The notes beneath the pieces were generated by a model. It was given only the letters and a program-made list of their open reading frames with translations, did no database searches and was not told the origin of the DNA. A stretch of 40,021 nucleotides of DNA from Rhizobium sp. Q54 (GTDB taxonomy: Bacteria > Pseudomonadota > Alphaproteobacteria > UBA2966 > CAIVPW01), in assembly GCA_945889645.1 (NCBI GenBank), contig CAMDCA010000016.1, forward strand, positions 1-40,021. Reading direction: 5' to 3'. Of the stretch, positions 15,562-23,707 are shown piece by piece. The translations under genes and the position numbers were made by a program. Each line of letters starts with the position of its first letter. The first letter of the stretch is position 1.

Positions 15562-16851
15562 ATGGATCACTTCAACTATCGCGGCGGCGAGTTGCTCGCC
15601 GAGGACGTGCCGCTGGCGCGCATCGCGCAGCAGGTCGGCACGCCGTTCTATTGCTATTCGACTGCAACGCTGCGGCGCCACTACCGCGTGCTGTCCGAAG
15701 CGCTGGGCAAGACGAACCACCGCATCTATTACGCGGTGAAGGCCAACAGCAACATCGCCGTCATCCGCACCCTGGGCGAGATGGGCGCGGGCGCCGACGT
15801 GGTGTCCGAAGGCGAGTTGCGCCGCGCGCAGGCCGCCGGGATTCCTTCGGACCGCATCGTGTTCGAAGGACCGGGCAAGACGCGCGCCGAGCTTGCCTAC
15901 GCACTGTCGGCGGACATCCATCAGTTCAACATCGAGTCGGACGCAGAACTGCTGGCGCTCGACGACGTGGCGCGCGGCTGGGGCGTGGTCGCGCCGATCG
16001 CTGTGCGCGTCAACCCAAACGTCGAGGCGCATCCCGACGATCCGCACGAACTCGATGGCATCGCCACCGGACGCAAGCGCGACAAGTTCGGCATCCTGTG
16101 GCCCGCCGCGCGCGCCACCTATCGCGCCGCCGCCGGCATGTCGGGGGTCAAGGTCGTCGGCGTGGCGATGCACATCGGCTCGCAGATCACCGACACCAAA
16201 CCGTTCTCCCAGGCGTTCGCCAAGCTGCGCGAGATCGTCGAGACCCTGCGCGCCGACGGCCACGACATCCAGCGCGTCGACCTCGGCGGCGGACTCGGCG
16301 TCCCCTACACCAACGAGACTCCGCCCTCGCCGGCCGACTACGCCCGCGCGGTGTTGCGCGAGACCGGCAAACTAGACTGCGAACTCGCCTTCCAACCCGG
16401 CCGCATGCTGGTCGCCAACGCCGGGGTGTTGGTCACGCGCGTCACCTATGAAAAAGACGCCGAGGGCATCCGCATAGTGATGGTGGACGCGGCCATGAAC
16501 GATCTCGTGCGGCCCGCCATGTACAAGGCGGTGCACACCATTGTTCCGGTGCGTGCCGACAGCGGCAAGCCGCGCCCAGCCGACGTGGTCGGGCCGATCT
16601 GCGAGTCGAGCGACCGCTTTGCCAAGGACTGGCCGCTGCCGCCCCTGTCGCCCGGCGACCTGTTGGCCATGCGGACCGCCGGGGCCTACGGCGCCTCGAT
16701 GGCGTCGAACTACAACACCCGCCTGTTGGTGCCCGAAGTCCTGGTGAACGGCAGCGAATTTGCCGTAATTCGGCCCCGTCAAACTTACGAGAGCCTTCTT
16801 GCGGGGGAGGCCCTACCGCCTTGGCTGGCCAAGACCCCGGGGGTAGGATAG
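15562..16851 (+). CDS. lysA: Diaminopimelate decarboxylase
   Basis: LysA is the PLP enzyme that decarboxylates meso-diaminopimelate to L-lysine. The 429-residue protein begins FNYRGGELLAEDV and has PLP-lysine Lys60 in YYAVKANSN, GMHIGSQ-like VAMHIGSQITD, the phosphate-binding GGGLGVPY, and the C-terminal GPICESSDRFAKD and TAGAYGASMASNYN motifs with the active-site Cys and Tyr. All are typical. It is part of the argH-lipoprotein-lysA-TIGR02302 run, all on the plus strand with short gaps. Confidence 0.96.
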   Translation: MDHFNYRGGELLAEDVPLARIAQQVGTPFYCYSTATLRRHYRVLSEALGKTNHRIYYAVKANSNIAVIRTLGEMGAGADVVSEGELRRAQAAGIPSDRIVFEGPGKTRAELAYALSADIHQFNIESDAELLALDDVARGWGVVAPIAVRVNPNVEAHPDDPHELDGIATGRKRDKFGILWPAARATYRAAAGMSGVKVVGVAMHIGSQITDTKPFSQAFAKLREIVETLRADGHDIQRVDLGGGLGVPYTNETPPSPADYARAVLRETGKLDCELAFQPGRMLVANAGVLVTRVTYEKDAEGIRIVMVDAAMNDLVRPAMYKAVHTIVPVRADSGKPRPADVVGPICESSDRFAKDWPLPPLSPGDLLAMRTAGAYGASMASNYNTRLLVPEVLVNGSEFAVIRPRQTYESLLAGEALPPWLAKTPGVG

Positions 16852-16862
16852 CCGCGGATTTC

Positions 16863-19370
16863 ATGGAAAACCGGCCAACGCCCAGAAACGACGTGATCGG
16901 CGGGGTGATTGCGCGCCGTCTGCGGCTTGCCCAGGCGGCGTTGACCTGGGAACGGCTGTGGCCCGCCCTGTGGCCCGCCGTCGGTGTGGCAGGCTTGTTC
17001 CTCACCGCCGCCCTGTTCGACCTCTTCGTCCTGGTGCCTGTGTGGGTCCACACCCTGGCGTTGCTGGCCTTTGCCGTGGCGTTCGGCGCTGCCGCCTGGC
17101 GCGGACTGCGCACCTTTCAGATCCCGGATCTCGACAACGCTCGCCGCCGGCTTGAGCTGAAGAGCGGCTTCTCGCACCGCCCGCTGGCGGCGCTGAGCGA
17201 CTCGGTCACCGCGACCTCCGATCCCACCACCCTCGCCCTGTGGCGCGCCCACCAGGAGCGCGCCCGCGCCATGGTGCGCCGCCTGCGCGTCGGCCTGCCC
17301 GAGGCCGGCCTCGCCCGCCACGACCCGCGCGGGCTGCGCGCCGCGCTGGCCGTCGTGCTGGTGCTTGGCTTTGCCTATGCCGGTAGCAGCTGGGACAGCC
17401 GCCTGTGGGACGCCTTCGGTCCGCGCGCCGCAACCCGCGCCCTCGACGACTCGGCCAAGGTCGAACTGACCGCCTGGATCGCGCCGCCGAACTACACCGC
17501 CATGGCGCCGATCTTCCTCGCCCAGCCCGCCACTGCGCCGATCAACGGCGTGCAACCGCGCGGCACCGGTGCGGTGCGCGTCGCCACCGGCGCGATCCTG
17601 CGCGTGCCGGTCGGCTCGACCTTCTTCGCCCGCGTGCACGGTGGCGAGGTGGCGCCCGAGGCGACCCTCGACGGCGCCGCCACCGCGTTCGACGCGGTCG
17701 ACACCCAGAACTTCCAGATCAACCTGCCGCTCAACACCGGCCGTGCGCTGTCGGTCGCCCAGGGCCGTGCGTCGCTCGGCAAGTGGCAGATCGAGATCAT
17801 TCCGGACTTGGCCCCGACCATCGCGTTCATCAAGCCGGTCGGCGTCACCCAGCGCATGGCGACCCAGGTCGATTATGCCGCCACTGACGACTACGGCGTG
17901 CAGTCCGGCCAGATGAAGATGCGCCGCGAGGGCGTGGCGGGCGACACCGCGGCGTTCGACCTCGCCCTGCCGGGCATCCTGCCCAAGAAAGCCACCGGCA
18001 CGCGCTTCTATGACCTGACACCGCACCCGTGGGCCGGACTGGCCGTGGTGTTGTGGCTGGAGGCGGTCGATTCCATCGGCCAGGTCGGCAAGTCGGATGA
18101 AGTCACGTTCATCCTGCCCGAACGCCAGTTTCGCAATCCCGTCGCGCGCGCCGTCGTCGAGCAGCGTCGCAACCTCGCCGCCGATCCGGAGAATCGCGAC
18201 AACGTCGCCTTCGCTCTCGACGCGCTGACCGAGGCGCTGGCACCGGAGATCGACGACTTCGGCACCTACCTCGACCTGCGCGCCGCCATCGGCCAGTTGA
18301 ACTTCGACCGCCGCGCCGAGGCGGTCCCGGAAGTCATCGACCGCCTGTGGGACACCGCGCTGCGCCTCGAAGAAGGCGAACTCGGCACCGCCGAGCGCGA
18401 ACTGCGCCAGGCCCAGCAGGCGCTCCAGGACGCACTGTCGCGCAACGCGCCCGACGCAGAGATCGAGCAGCTGATGGCCGAACTGCAGGAGGCGATGGAT
18501 CGCTACCTGCAGGAGATGCAGCAGCAGGCCGCGCAGCAGCAACAGAACCAGCAGGGCCAACAGAACCAGCAGCAACAGCAGCAGGATCAACAGCCGCGCG
18601 AGGTGACGCGCCAGGACCTGCAGCAGATGCTGGAGCAAGCGCGCGAGATGGCGCGAGATGGCGCGCGCGAGCAGGCCCAGGCGATGCTGCAGCAGCTACA
18701 GCGCACGCTGGAGAACCTGCGCAACGGCCAGCAGCAACAGCAGCAGTCGCCCGGCCAGCGTCAGGCCGAACAGGCGATGCGCCAGCTCGGCGAGATCATC
18801 CAGCGCCAGCAGCAACTGATGGACCAGACCTTCCAGCAGGCCCAGCGCGGCCAGTTCGGTGAGCCCGGCCAGCTGCCGCCACCCGCCGACCAGGAGGCGC
18901 TGCGCCAGCAACTCGGCGAAATGATGCGCGGCCTCGGCGACCAGATGGGCCAGATCCCGCAGGCGTTCGGCGAGGCCGAGCGCGCGATGCGTGGCGCGAC
19001 CCAGGCCCTCGAAGGCCAGAACGCCGGCGAGGCGCTCAACCAGCAGGGCCAGGCCCTCGACCGCCTGCGCGAGACGGCGCAGCAGATGATGCAGGGCTTC
19101 GCCGCCAACGGCCAGCAGCCCGGCCAGGGCCAAGGCCAGCAGGGCCAAAACGGCCTGCGCCCCGGCCAGACTCCCAACCCGAACGTCGATCCGCTCGGCC
19201 GCCCCATCCCCGGCATGGGCGCCGACATCTCGAACCGCACCGAGGTCCCCGACAAGGCCGACCTGCAAAAGGCGCGCGAGATCCTGGAAGAACTGTTCCG
19301 CCGCGCCGGCGAGCGCTTCCGCTCAAGCGACGAACTGGAATACCTCAACCGCCTGCTGCGCCGCTTCTAG
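16863..19370 (+). CDS. TIGR02302/DUF4175 family membrane protein with Gln-rich coiled coil
   Basis: The 835-residue protein has two membrane helices near the N-terminus (about residues 38-88) and a third near 163-178. A large region with periplasmic-type beta-rich segments follows (about 200-430), then a long Gln-rich helical part (about 510-800) with runs of CAG/CAA codons, ending in a conserved tail SSDELEYLNRLLRRF. This layout is that of the alphaproteobacterial TIGR02302/DUF4175 family, whose function is not established. ATG 16863 is preferred over a GTG at 16821, which would overlap lysA. The Gln-rich stretch includes a short 10-nt tandem repeat (GCGCGAGATG) near 18640. Confidence 0.9.
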   Translation: MENRPTPRNDVIGGVIARRLRLAQAALTWERLWPALWPAVGVAGLFLTAALFDLFVLVPVWVHTLALLAFAVAFGAAAWRGLRTFQIPDLDNARRRLELKSGFSHRPLAALSDSVTATSDPTTLALWRAHQERARAMVRRLRVGLPEAGLARHDPRGLRAALAVVLVLGFAYAGSSWDSRLWDAFGPRAATRALDDSAKVELTAWIAPPNYTAMAPIFLAQPATAPINGVQPRGTGAVRVATGAILRVPVGSTFFARVHGGEVAPEATLDGAATAFDAVDTQNFQINLPLNTGRALSVAQGRASLGKWQIEIIPDLAPTIAFIKPVGVTQRMATQVDYAATDDYGVQSGQMKMRREGVAGDTAAFDLALPGILPKKATGTRFYDLTPHPWAGLAVVLWLEAVDSIGQVGKSDEVTFILPERQFRNPVARAVVEQRRNLAADPENRDNVAFALDALTEALAPEIDDFGTYLDLRAAIGQLNFDRRAEAVPEVIDRLWDTALRLEEGELGTAERELRQAQQALQDALSRNAPDAEIEQLMAELQEAMDRYLQEMQQQAAQQQQNQQGQQNQQQQQQDQQPREVTRQDLQQMLEQAREMARDGAREQAQAMLQQLQRTLENLRNGQQQQQQSPGQRQAEQAMRQLGEIIQRQQQLMDQTFQQAQRGQFGEPGQLPPPADQEALRQQLGEMMRGLGDQMGQIPQAFGEAERAMRGATQALEGQNAGEALNQQGQALDRLRETAQQMMQGFAANGQQPGQGQGQQGQNGLRPGQTPNPNVDPLGRPIPGMGADISNRTEVPDKADLQKAREILEELFRRAGERFRSSDELEYLNRLLRRF

Positions 19371-19398
19371 GCGCGCGCCTTCGGCGCTTCCGCTGCGC

Positions 19399-19432
19399 CG
19401 TCACTGCGAGCGCAGCGACGCAATCCAGACTG
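19399..19432 (+). repeat. REP-like 34-nt repeat, copy A
   Basis: CGTCACTGCGAGCGCAGCGA followed by CGCAATCCAGACTG. It differs from the copy at 19777-19810 at only two positions. It lies between the TIGR02302 stop and the VOC gene. Confidence 0.8.
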
Positions 19433-19448
19433 CCTGCAAGGAACTCCG

Positions 19449-19769
19449 ATGCCTGACCGCATCCACGTCGCGCTCGCCGTCCCCGACCTGGACGCCGCGA
19501 TCGCCGACTACACGAGGCGCCTCGGCGTCGCACCGCGCGTCATCGCCCGCGGCGCCTACGCGCTGTTCCGCACGCCGATCCTGAACCTGTCGATCAGCGC
19601 CGCACCGGGCACGCCCGCGCGCTTGCGCCACCTCGGCTTCGAGGACGCGCGCAGCGCATCGTTCAGCGAACTGACCGACGCCAGCGGCATCGTCTGGGAA
19701 CGCTTCTCGTCAGCGCAGCAGGAAGAAGAAATCCGCGCCCGTTGGCCGGACGCGGAGTGGCGCGACTAA
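19449..19769 (+). CDS. VOC (glyoxalase/CadI-like) family protein
   Basis: The 106-residue protein fits one vicinal-oxygen-chelate module: RIHVALAVPDLDAAIADYTRRLG at the start, LFRTPILNLSIS in the middle and LRHLGFED, with an E/R-rich C-terminus. The pattern is closest to small ArsI/CadI-like proteins. Possible metal ligands are His6, His at RHLGF and a late Glu. At 106 residues it is slightly short for the family and would act as a dimer. It is flanked by two near-identical 34-nt repeats in the same direction, so it may have arrived as a unit. Substrate unknown. Confidence 0.78.
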   Translation: MPDRIHVALAVPDLDAAIADYTRRLGVAPRVIARGAYALFRTPILNLSISAAPGTPARLRHLGFEDARSASFSELTDASGIVWERFSSAQQEEEIRARWPDAEWRD

Positions 19770-19776
19770 CAACACC

Positions 19777-19810
19777 CGTCATTGCGAGCGCAGCGAAGCA
19801 ATCCAGACTG
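19777..19810 (+). repeat. REP-like 34-nt repeat, copy B
   Basis: CGTCATTGCGAGCGCAGCGA followed by AGCAATCCAGACTG, identical to the copy at 19399-19432 except at two positions and in the same orientation. It starts 8 nt after the VOC stop, so the gene is bracketed by direct repeats. Confidence 0.82.
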
Positions 19811-19839
19811 CGCATCACGCAGAGGAGGAGCAGTAGCGT

Positions 19840-20607
19840 CTAGTGCGCGGCTGCCGCCGCTGCGTCCATGGTCAGCAGCGTGACGCCGACGCCGCGGGTC
19901 ACCGCCGGCGGGTTCGGCACGCGCGTGGAGAATTCCTTCTTTGCCCGCGCTTCGATGGTCTCCACCGGCGGATCGAACGTCCAGGCGAACACTTCGCGCG
20001 GCGGCTGGCGCGCGTCCAGCAACGTGCCGCGCAGCTTGGGCACCCGCTGGGCTTCGTCGGTCTCGTTGGTGATGACGCCGGTGATGACGATCACCGGATT
20101 GACGCCGTCGGTTTCCCAGGCGGGCGCGATGTTGGCGATGGTCAGGGCCGGAGCCTTCTCGGCGCCCAGTCCGACCAGCTGGTAGAGCTGAGTCGCCGGC
20201 GGCCACAGATCCATGATCATGCCGCGCGCCAGCACGATGCCGGCCACCAGGCCGCCCACCACCACGACGAACGAGCCCCAGGCGATCATCGGCGCCCAGT
20301 TGCGCGCGGCTTTCACCGGCTTCTTCGGGGCACGCGCGCCACCGGCGCGGGGACGGAACAAAGGCCGCTCTGCCTCCACCGTCATCTCTTCGATGCTGGG
20401 AACCTCGACGTCGTCGTCGGGATCGGGGTCGGGTGCCGACATGCGCGGCATCGCCATGGGCGGCTCGACGCTGCGCGGCATATCGCCCGGCGGCATCTCG
20501 GTCCACGTGTTGCCGCACTTGGCGCACCGGACCGTGCGGCCACTCGGCAGTAAAGAATTCGGATCGACCGAGTAACGCGTATCGCAGGCGGGGCAGGTAA
20601 GGATCAT
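19840..20607 (-). CDS. MJ0042 zinc-ribbon / DUF3426 membrane protein
   Basis: The 255-residue protein starts with a zinc ribbon, MILTCPACDTRYSV and VRCAKCGNTW (two CxxC pairs), which is the MJ0042 motif. An acidic, proline-rich linker follows, then one membrane helix (about residues 108-130) and a C-terminal DUF3426 domain with VITGVITNETDEAQRVPKL and a closing VPNPP segment. The domain order is the usual one for alphaproteobacteria, where the gene commonly sits beside ftsEX, as here. Function is unknown; a regulatory or envelope-linked role is a guess. It is divergent from ftsE. Confidence 0.92.
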   Translation of the reverse strand: MILTCPACDTRYSVDPNSLLPSGRTVRCAKCGNTWTEMPPGDMPRSVEPPMAMPRMSAPDPDPDDDVEVPSIEEMTVEAERPLFRPRAGGARAPKKPVKAARNWAPMIAWGSFVVVVGGLVAGIVLARGMIMDLWPPATQLYQLVGLGAEKAPALTIANIAPAWETDGVNPVIVITGVITNETDEAQRVPKLRGTLLDARQPPREVFAWTFDPPVETIEARAKKEFSTRVPNPPAVTRGVGVTLLTMDAAAAAAH

Positions 20608-20768
20608 ATCGATGGTGCGCCTGGACCAGATTCACTTATAGGGTCTTGGGCGATTCTCGGCAAGGATTGGGCGCGGCTGGACGCAGACTTAGCCCTCGTG
20701 CAATCCTTTGGAATCCCAGGCGAATCCGGACGCCTCGGGGTTTGCGCGACGAGAGGGACCTACCGGGC

Positions 20769-20807
20769 CCCCGCGCCTGGGTGTTGCAAGCCTGGGCGTG
20801 CGCGGGG
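20769..20807 (+). repeat. Structured element copy 2 (17-nt loop hairpin)
   Basis: Arms 20769-20779 and 20797-20807 pair over nine Watson-Crick pairs, one G-U and one mismatch. The loop (20780-20796) is GGTGTTGCAAGCCTGGG, one base different from copy 1. It lies in the 280-nt space between the zinc-ribbon gene and ftsE, 28 nt before copy 3. Confidence 0.7.
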
Positions 20808-20835
20808 ACTAAGAGACGCGCGGGGAACACCGGGG

Positions 20836-20874
20836 CTCGGCATCCGGGTGTTGCAAGCCTGGGCGGATGCGGGG
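20836..20874 (+). repeat. Structured element copy 3, directly before ftsE
   Basis: Arms 20836-20846 and 20864-20874 pair over nine Watson-Crick pairs, one G-U and one mismatch. The seven pairs next to the loop are GCATCCG/CGGATGC, unlike the GC-alternating stems of copies 1 and 2. The loop (20847-20863) is GGTGTTGCAAGCCTGGG. The 3' arm ends in GGGG 13 nt before the ftsE ATG, so the fold could mask ribosome access, as at copy 1. Confidence 0.7.
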
Positions 20875-20887
20875 CAGAAGAATCCTT

Positions 20888-21556
20888 ATGGTTCGCTTCC
20901 AGGGCGTCGCGATGCGCTACGCCAACGGACCCGAGGTCCTGCGCGACGTCACGTTTCACCTCGAAGCGGGCTCGTATCACTTCCTGACCGGGCCCTCCGG
21001 CGCGGGCAAAAGCTCGCTGTTGCGCCTGATGTACCTGTCCCACTGTGCCAGCCGCGGCACCGTCAAGGTCTTCGGCCACGACATCGAGACCACCCCGCGC
21101 CGCCTGCTGCCCGGCCTGCGCCGGCGCATCGGCGTGGTGTTCCAGGACTTCCGCCTGCTCGATCACCTCTCGGCGCGCGACAACGTCGCCCTCAGCCTGC
21201 GCATCGCCGGCATCAAGGAGGACGTCATCCGCGCCCACGTCGCCGAGCTGCTTTCCTGGGTCGGCCTCGGTGACCGCCTCGACGCCACGCCCTCCACCCT
21301 GTCGGACGGCGAGAAACAGCGCGTCGCCATCGCCCGTGCCGTCATCGGCCGCCCCAGCCTGCTGATCGCCGACGAGCCCACCGGCAGCATCGACGAGATC
21401 CAAGGCATGCGCATCCTGCGCCTGTTCGAAGAGCTGAACCGTATCGGCACGACCGTGGTCGTCGCCACCCACGACCAGCGCCTGATCGCGCGCTTCAACC
21501 ATCGCGTCCTGCGCCTGCAGGACGGCCAGTTCACCGTCGAAGGACGCGGCCCGTAA
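20888..21556 (+). CDS. ftsE: Cell division ATP-binding protein FtsE
   Basis: FtsE is the ATPase of the FtsEX complex, which regulates septal peptidoglycan hydrolases. The 222-residue protein has Walker A GPSGAGKS (35-42), Q-loop Gln86, signature LSDGEKQR (138-145), Walker B LLIADEP (158-164) and H-loop His195. The signature has Asp where LSGGE is commonest; I do not treat that as inactivating. The start at 20888 follows the third structured hairpin. The stop overlaps the ftsX start (TAATG), so the two subunits are coupled. Confidence 0.94.
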   Translation: MVRFQGVAMRYANGPEVLRDVTFHLEAGSYHFLTGPSGAGKSSLLRLMYLSHCASRGTVKVFGHDIETTPRRLLPGLRRRIGVVFQDFRLLDHLSARDNVALSLRIAGIKEDVIRAHVAELLSWVGLGDRLDATPSTLSDGEKQRVAIARAVIGRPSLLIADEPTGSIDEIQGMRILRLFEELNRIGTTVVVATHDQRLIARFNHRVLRLQDGQFTVEGRGP

Positions 21557-22437
21557 TGGCCCGCCGGCCCTACGACCTACCCTTCGCCCAGGACGGCAGC
21601 GGCCGCTTCCTGCCGTGGATCATCGCCCTCATGGTGTACCTGGCGGCGCTCGCCTCCATTGCCGCGCTGGCGACGCGCGAGGCCGTGTCGCGCTGGAACG
21701 CCGGCCTCGAAGGCACCGCGACGGTGGAGATAGCGCCGGCGCTCGATTCCGCGGGGACCGACGCCGCCGTCGCCGCCGCCGTCGCCCTGCTGCGCGCGAC
21801 CCCCGGTGTGGCCACCGTCGCCGTCGTGCCGGCGGACGAGATCGCCCGCCTGCTGGAACCGTGGCTCGGCCCCGACGCCGCACGCTCCGGCTTGCCGCTG
21901 CCGCGCCTGATCGACCTGACGTTTGCCCCCAGAGCCCGCGTTGACTTTGCCGCGCTCGGCGGCACGCTCGTGTCGGCGGTGCCGAGCGCGCGCCTCGACA
22001 CCCACAGCCAGTGGCTCGATCGCCTCCAAGCACTCGGGCAATCCGTGCAGATCGCCGCGCTCGCCATCGTCCTGCTGATCGCCATCGCCGCCGGCGCCAC
22101 TGTGGTGTTCGCGACGCGCTCCGGCCTCGCCGTGCACCGCGAGCTGATCGAGCTGATGCACCTCATCGGCTCACGCGATTCCTACATTGCCCAGCAGTTC
22201 CAGAGTCACGCCCTCAGTCTGGCGCTGCGCGGCGGCGCCCTCGGCGTCGCCCTCGGCGCCGGTACGGTCGGCGCGCTAGCGGTCGTGTCGCGCCCCATTC
22301 AGGGCGCCCTGCTCCCCGACCTGTCGCTGGGCGCGTCGTCCATCGTCGCCCTCGCCGCGCTGCCGCTGATCGCCGGCGCCATCGCGCTGGTCACGGCGCG
22401 CATCACTGTGTTGCGCGCGCTGCGCAAGATGCCGTAA
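21556..22437 (+). CDS. ftsX: Cell division protein FtsX
   Basis: The 293-residue protein has the FtsX layout: an N-terminal membrane helix (about 16-38), a periplasmic domain (about 40-165), then three helices (about 170-190, 218-240 and 262-282). It forms the membrane half of FtsEX. The start overlaps the ftsE stop. Downstream the usual alphaproteobacterial neighbours (such as an acyltransferase, as I recall) are absent; a REP-like repeat and a leftward accessory cluster follow. Confidence 0.92.
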   Translation: MARRPYDLPFAQDGSGRFLPWIIALMVYLAALASIAALATREAVSRWNAGLEGTATVEIAPALDSAGTDAAVAAAVALLRATPGVATVAVVPADEIARLLEPWLGPDAARSGLPLPRLIDLTFAPRARVDFAALGGTLVSAVPSARLDTHSQWLDRLQALGQSVQIAALAIVLLIAIAAGATVVFATRSGLAVHRELIELMHLIGSRDSYIAQQFQSHALSLALRGGALGVALGAGTVGALAVVSRPIQGALLPDLSLGASSIVALAALPLIAGAIALVTARITVLRALRKMP

Positions 22438-22445
22438 GGCCAGTT

Positions 22446-22482
22446 CCCTCTCCGCGCATGGGGAGACAGCTAGGGTGAGGGG
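22446..22482. repeat. REP-like CCCTCTCC...GGTGAGGGG repeat
   Basis: The sequence CCCTCTCCGCGCATGGGGAG followed by AGGGTGAGGGG has the form of a common dispersed palindromic repeat of Proteobacteria. It begins 9 nt after the ftsX stop and marks the boundary between the ftsEX block and the leftward pseudoazurin/P460 cluster. Confidence 0.55.
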
Positions 22483-22589
22483 CAAGCATGAGTGTCTGGG
22501 ACAGCAGCGAATGGAGAACCAAAGCTGTGAGTTCATTTCCTCGGGGCTCGCAAGCCGCTTGGCCGGCTGCCCGTATCCGGCGGCGCCTG

Positions 22590-23030
22590 TCAGCGTGCGA
22601 TCTGGGCGACCAGCGCGGTCAGCCGCTGATTTGCGAGCTGCGCTCCCAGATCCAACTTCTGCACCGCGGCGAGATTTGATGTGTCGTTGCCGACGATGAT
22701 GAGTCCCACCATACCGAGGCTGCGGTGCGACGTGCACTCGTAGGCGTAGATGCCGGGCACGGTGAACTCGAGTCCGTAGTCCACGCTTCGCCTGCTGGCG
22801 AACCCCGCGGCTGTGCCGGGGATGCCGCCGCGAATTGAGGTAACGGAGTGGTTGGGGTCGGTGGCGATGAACTTGACCACGTCACCGACATTGATTCGGA
22901 CGATGCCCGGATCGTAGACAAACGTGCCCCCCGGCCCGTTGTTGAGTTCCTTGATTTCGACGGTCGCGGCTTGCGCGGCCCCAACAGCGAGCAGAACAGA
23001 CGCGGCGGCGAGCGAGCGTAGGGCGTTCAT
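22590..23030 (-). CDS. Pseudoazurin-like periplasmic blue copper protein
   Basis: The 146-residue protein has a signal peptide (to about residue 21) and a cupredoxin domain. Type 1 copper ligands are His61 (NHSV), Cys99, His102 and Met107. The C-x2-H-x4-M spacing is that of pseudoazurin, as is GTFVYDPGIVRINVGD. A C-terminal tail of about 30 residues resembles the pseudoazurin helices. It would carry single electrons in the periplasm. A very strong ribosome binding site (GGAAGGAGG) precedes ATG 23030, which rules out the longer frame. It is 14 nt behind the cytochrome P460 gene, so P460 probably exchanges electrons with it. Confidence 0.9.
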   Translation of the reverse strand: MNALRSLAAASVLLAVGAAQAATVEIKELNNGPGGTFVYDPGIVRINVGDVVKFIATDPNHSVTSIRGGIPGTAAGFASRRSVDYGLEFTVPGIYAYECTSHRSLGMVGLIIVGNDTSNLAAVQKLDLGAQLANQRLTALVAQIAR

Positions 23031-23044
23031 TGTGCGCCTCCTTC

Positions 23045-23557
23045 CTAGCGCATCTCGGCGACGACGAATGCGAAGTCGAAGCCCGCATCGCCCACCGTCT
23101 TGTGGCAGTCGAAGCAAGTCTGCAGGCTGACATCGCGGGCCGCACGATCAGCGGTGAAGCTCGCGTACTCCCAGTTGCCATTGCGCCATTCGGCGGGGTA
23201 TCCCACGCCCCAACCGTCGCGCTTCTCCATCATGTTGATGACGTTTATGACGTCAGGCACAAGGCGATCCTTGGCATCGCGCGCTAGGTCGTTGCCATCC
23301 ATCTTGGCGCGCCAGACCTCCATCAGGAACACCGACCCCGACGCGAGCTCGCCGCCTTTCTTGGCGCTATCGACCGCAATCTTGTTGGCGTAGACGACGG
23401 CGACCGCATTGCCGCCGTTGTGCATGTCTCGCACAGCGATGACTTTGAACGTCTCCTTATAGTCCTTCGGAAACGCGACGTTGTCCGCGCCGGCCAGCAC
23501 GCTGGTCGCGACGAAGAGGCTGGCCGCAGCGGACAACCAACTCAGCTTATTAGACAT
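23045..23557 (-). CDS. Cytochrome P460 family protein
   Basis: The 170-residue protein has a signal peptide (to about residue 22) and one c-type heme site, CFDCH (Cys148, Cys151, His152). The body matches the P460/cytochrome c'-beta fold: VVYANKIAV, GSVFLMEVWRAKMDGN, MEKRDGWG and RNGNWEYASF. P460 proteins oxidise hydroxylamine to nitrous oxide or nitric oxide using a heme cross-linked to lysine. I cannot tell from sequence whether the cross-link forms here, so it could instead be a gas-binding c'-beta. A strong G-rich ribosome binding site is present. It forms an apparent operon with the pseudoazurin. Confidence 0.88.
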   Translation of the reverse strand: MSNKLSWLSAAASLFVATSVLAGADNVAFPKDYKETFKVIAVRDMHNGGNAVAVVYANKIAVDSAKKGGELASGSVFLMEVWRAKMDGNDLARDAKDRLVPDVINVINMMEKRDGWGVGYPAEWRNGNWEYASFTADRAARDVSLQTCFDCHKTVGDAGFDFAFVVAEMR

Positions 23558-23707
23558 GATGCCCCCCTTTGTGCAGCGCTATCCCAAGAGCGTGGCCTGT
23601 CCCCGCGACGAGGCTAGTGCAACGCAATGACTGAGACGACCTATTGCAGCCATAGTTGTCCATCGCGAAACGGCGCGATCATGCCCGACGTTCGCGAGCG
23701 ATTCCGA

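Noticed and set aside
16785-18638. 617-codon open frame antisense to TIGR02302
   Set aside because: Its Leu-rich start is the complement of the Gln-rich CAG/CAA repeats; no domain, no coding logic, and the sense gene is well supported.
18520-18760. CAG/CAA repeats as a possible satellite or phase-variable tract
   Set aside because: The repeats are imperfect, stay in frame and encode the Gln-rich coiled coil typical of the family.
20888-21556. FtsE signature LSDGE as an inactivating change
   Set aside because: The second position of the ABC signature tolerates variation and all other ATPase motifs are intact, so no defect is claimed.
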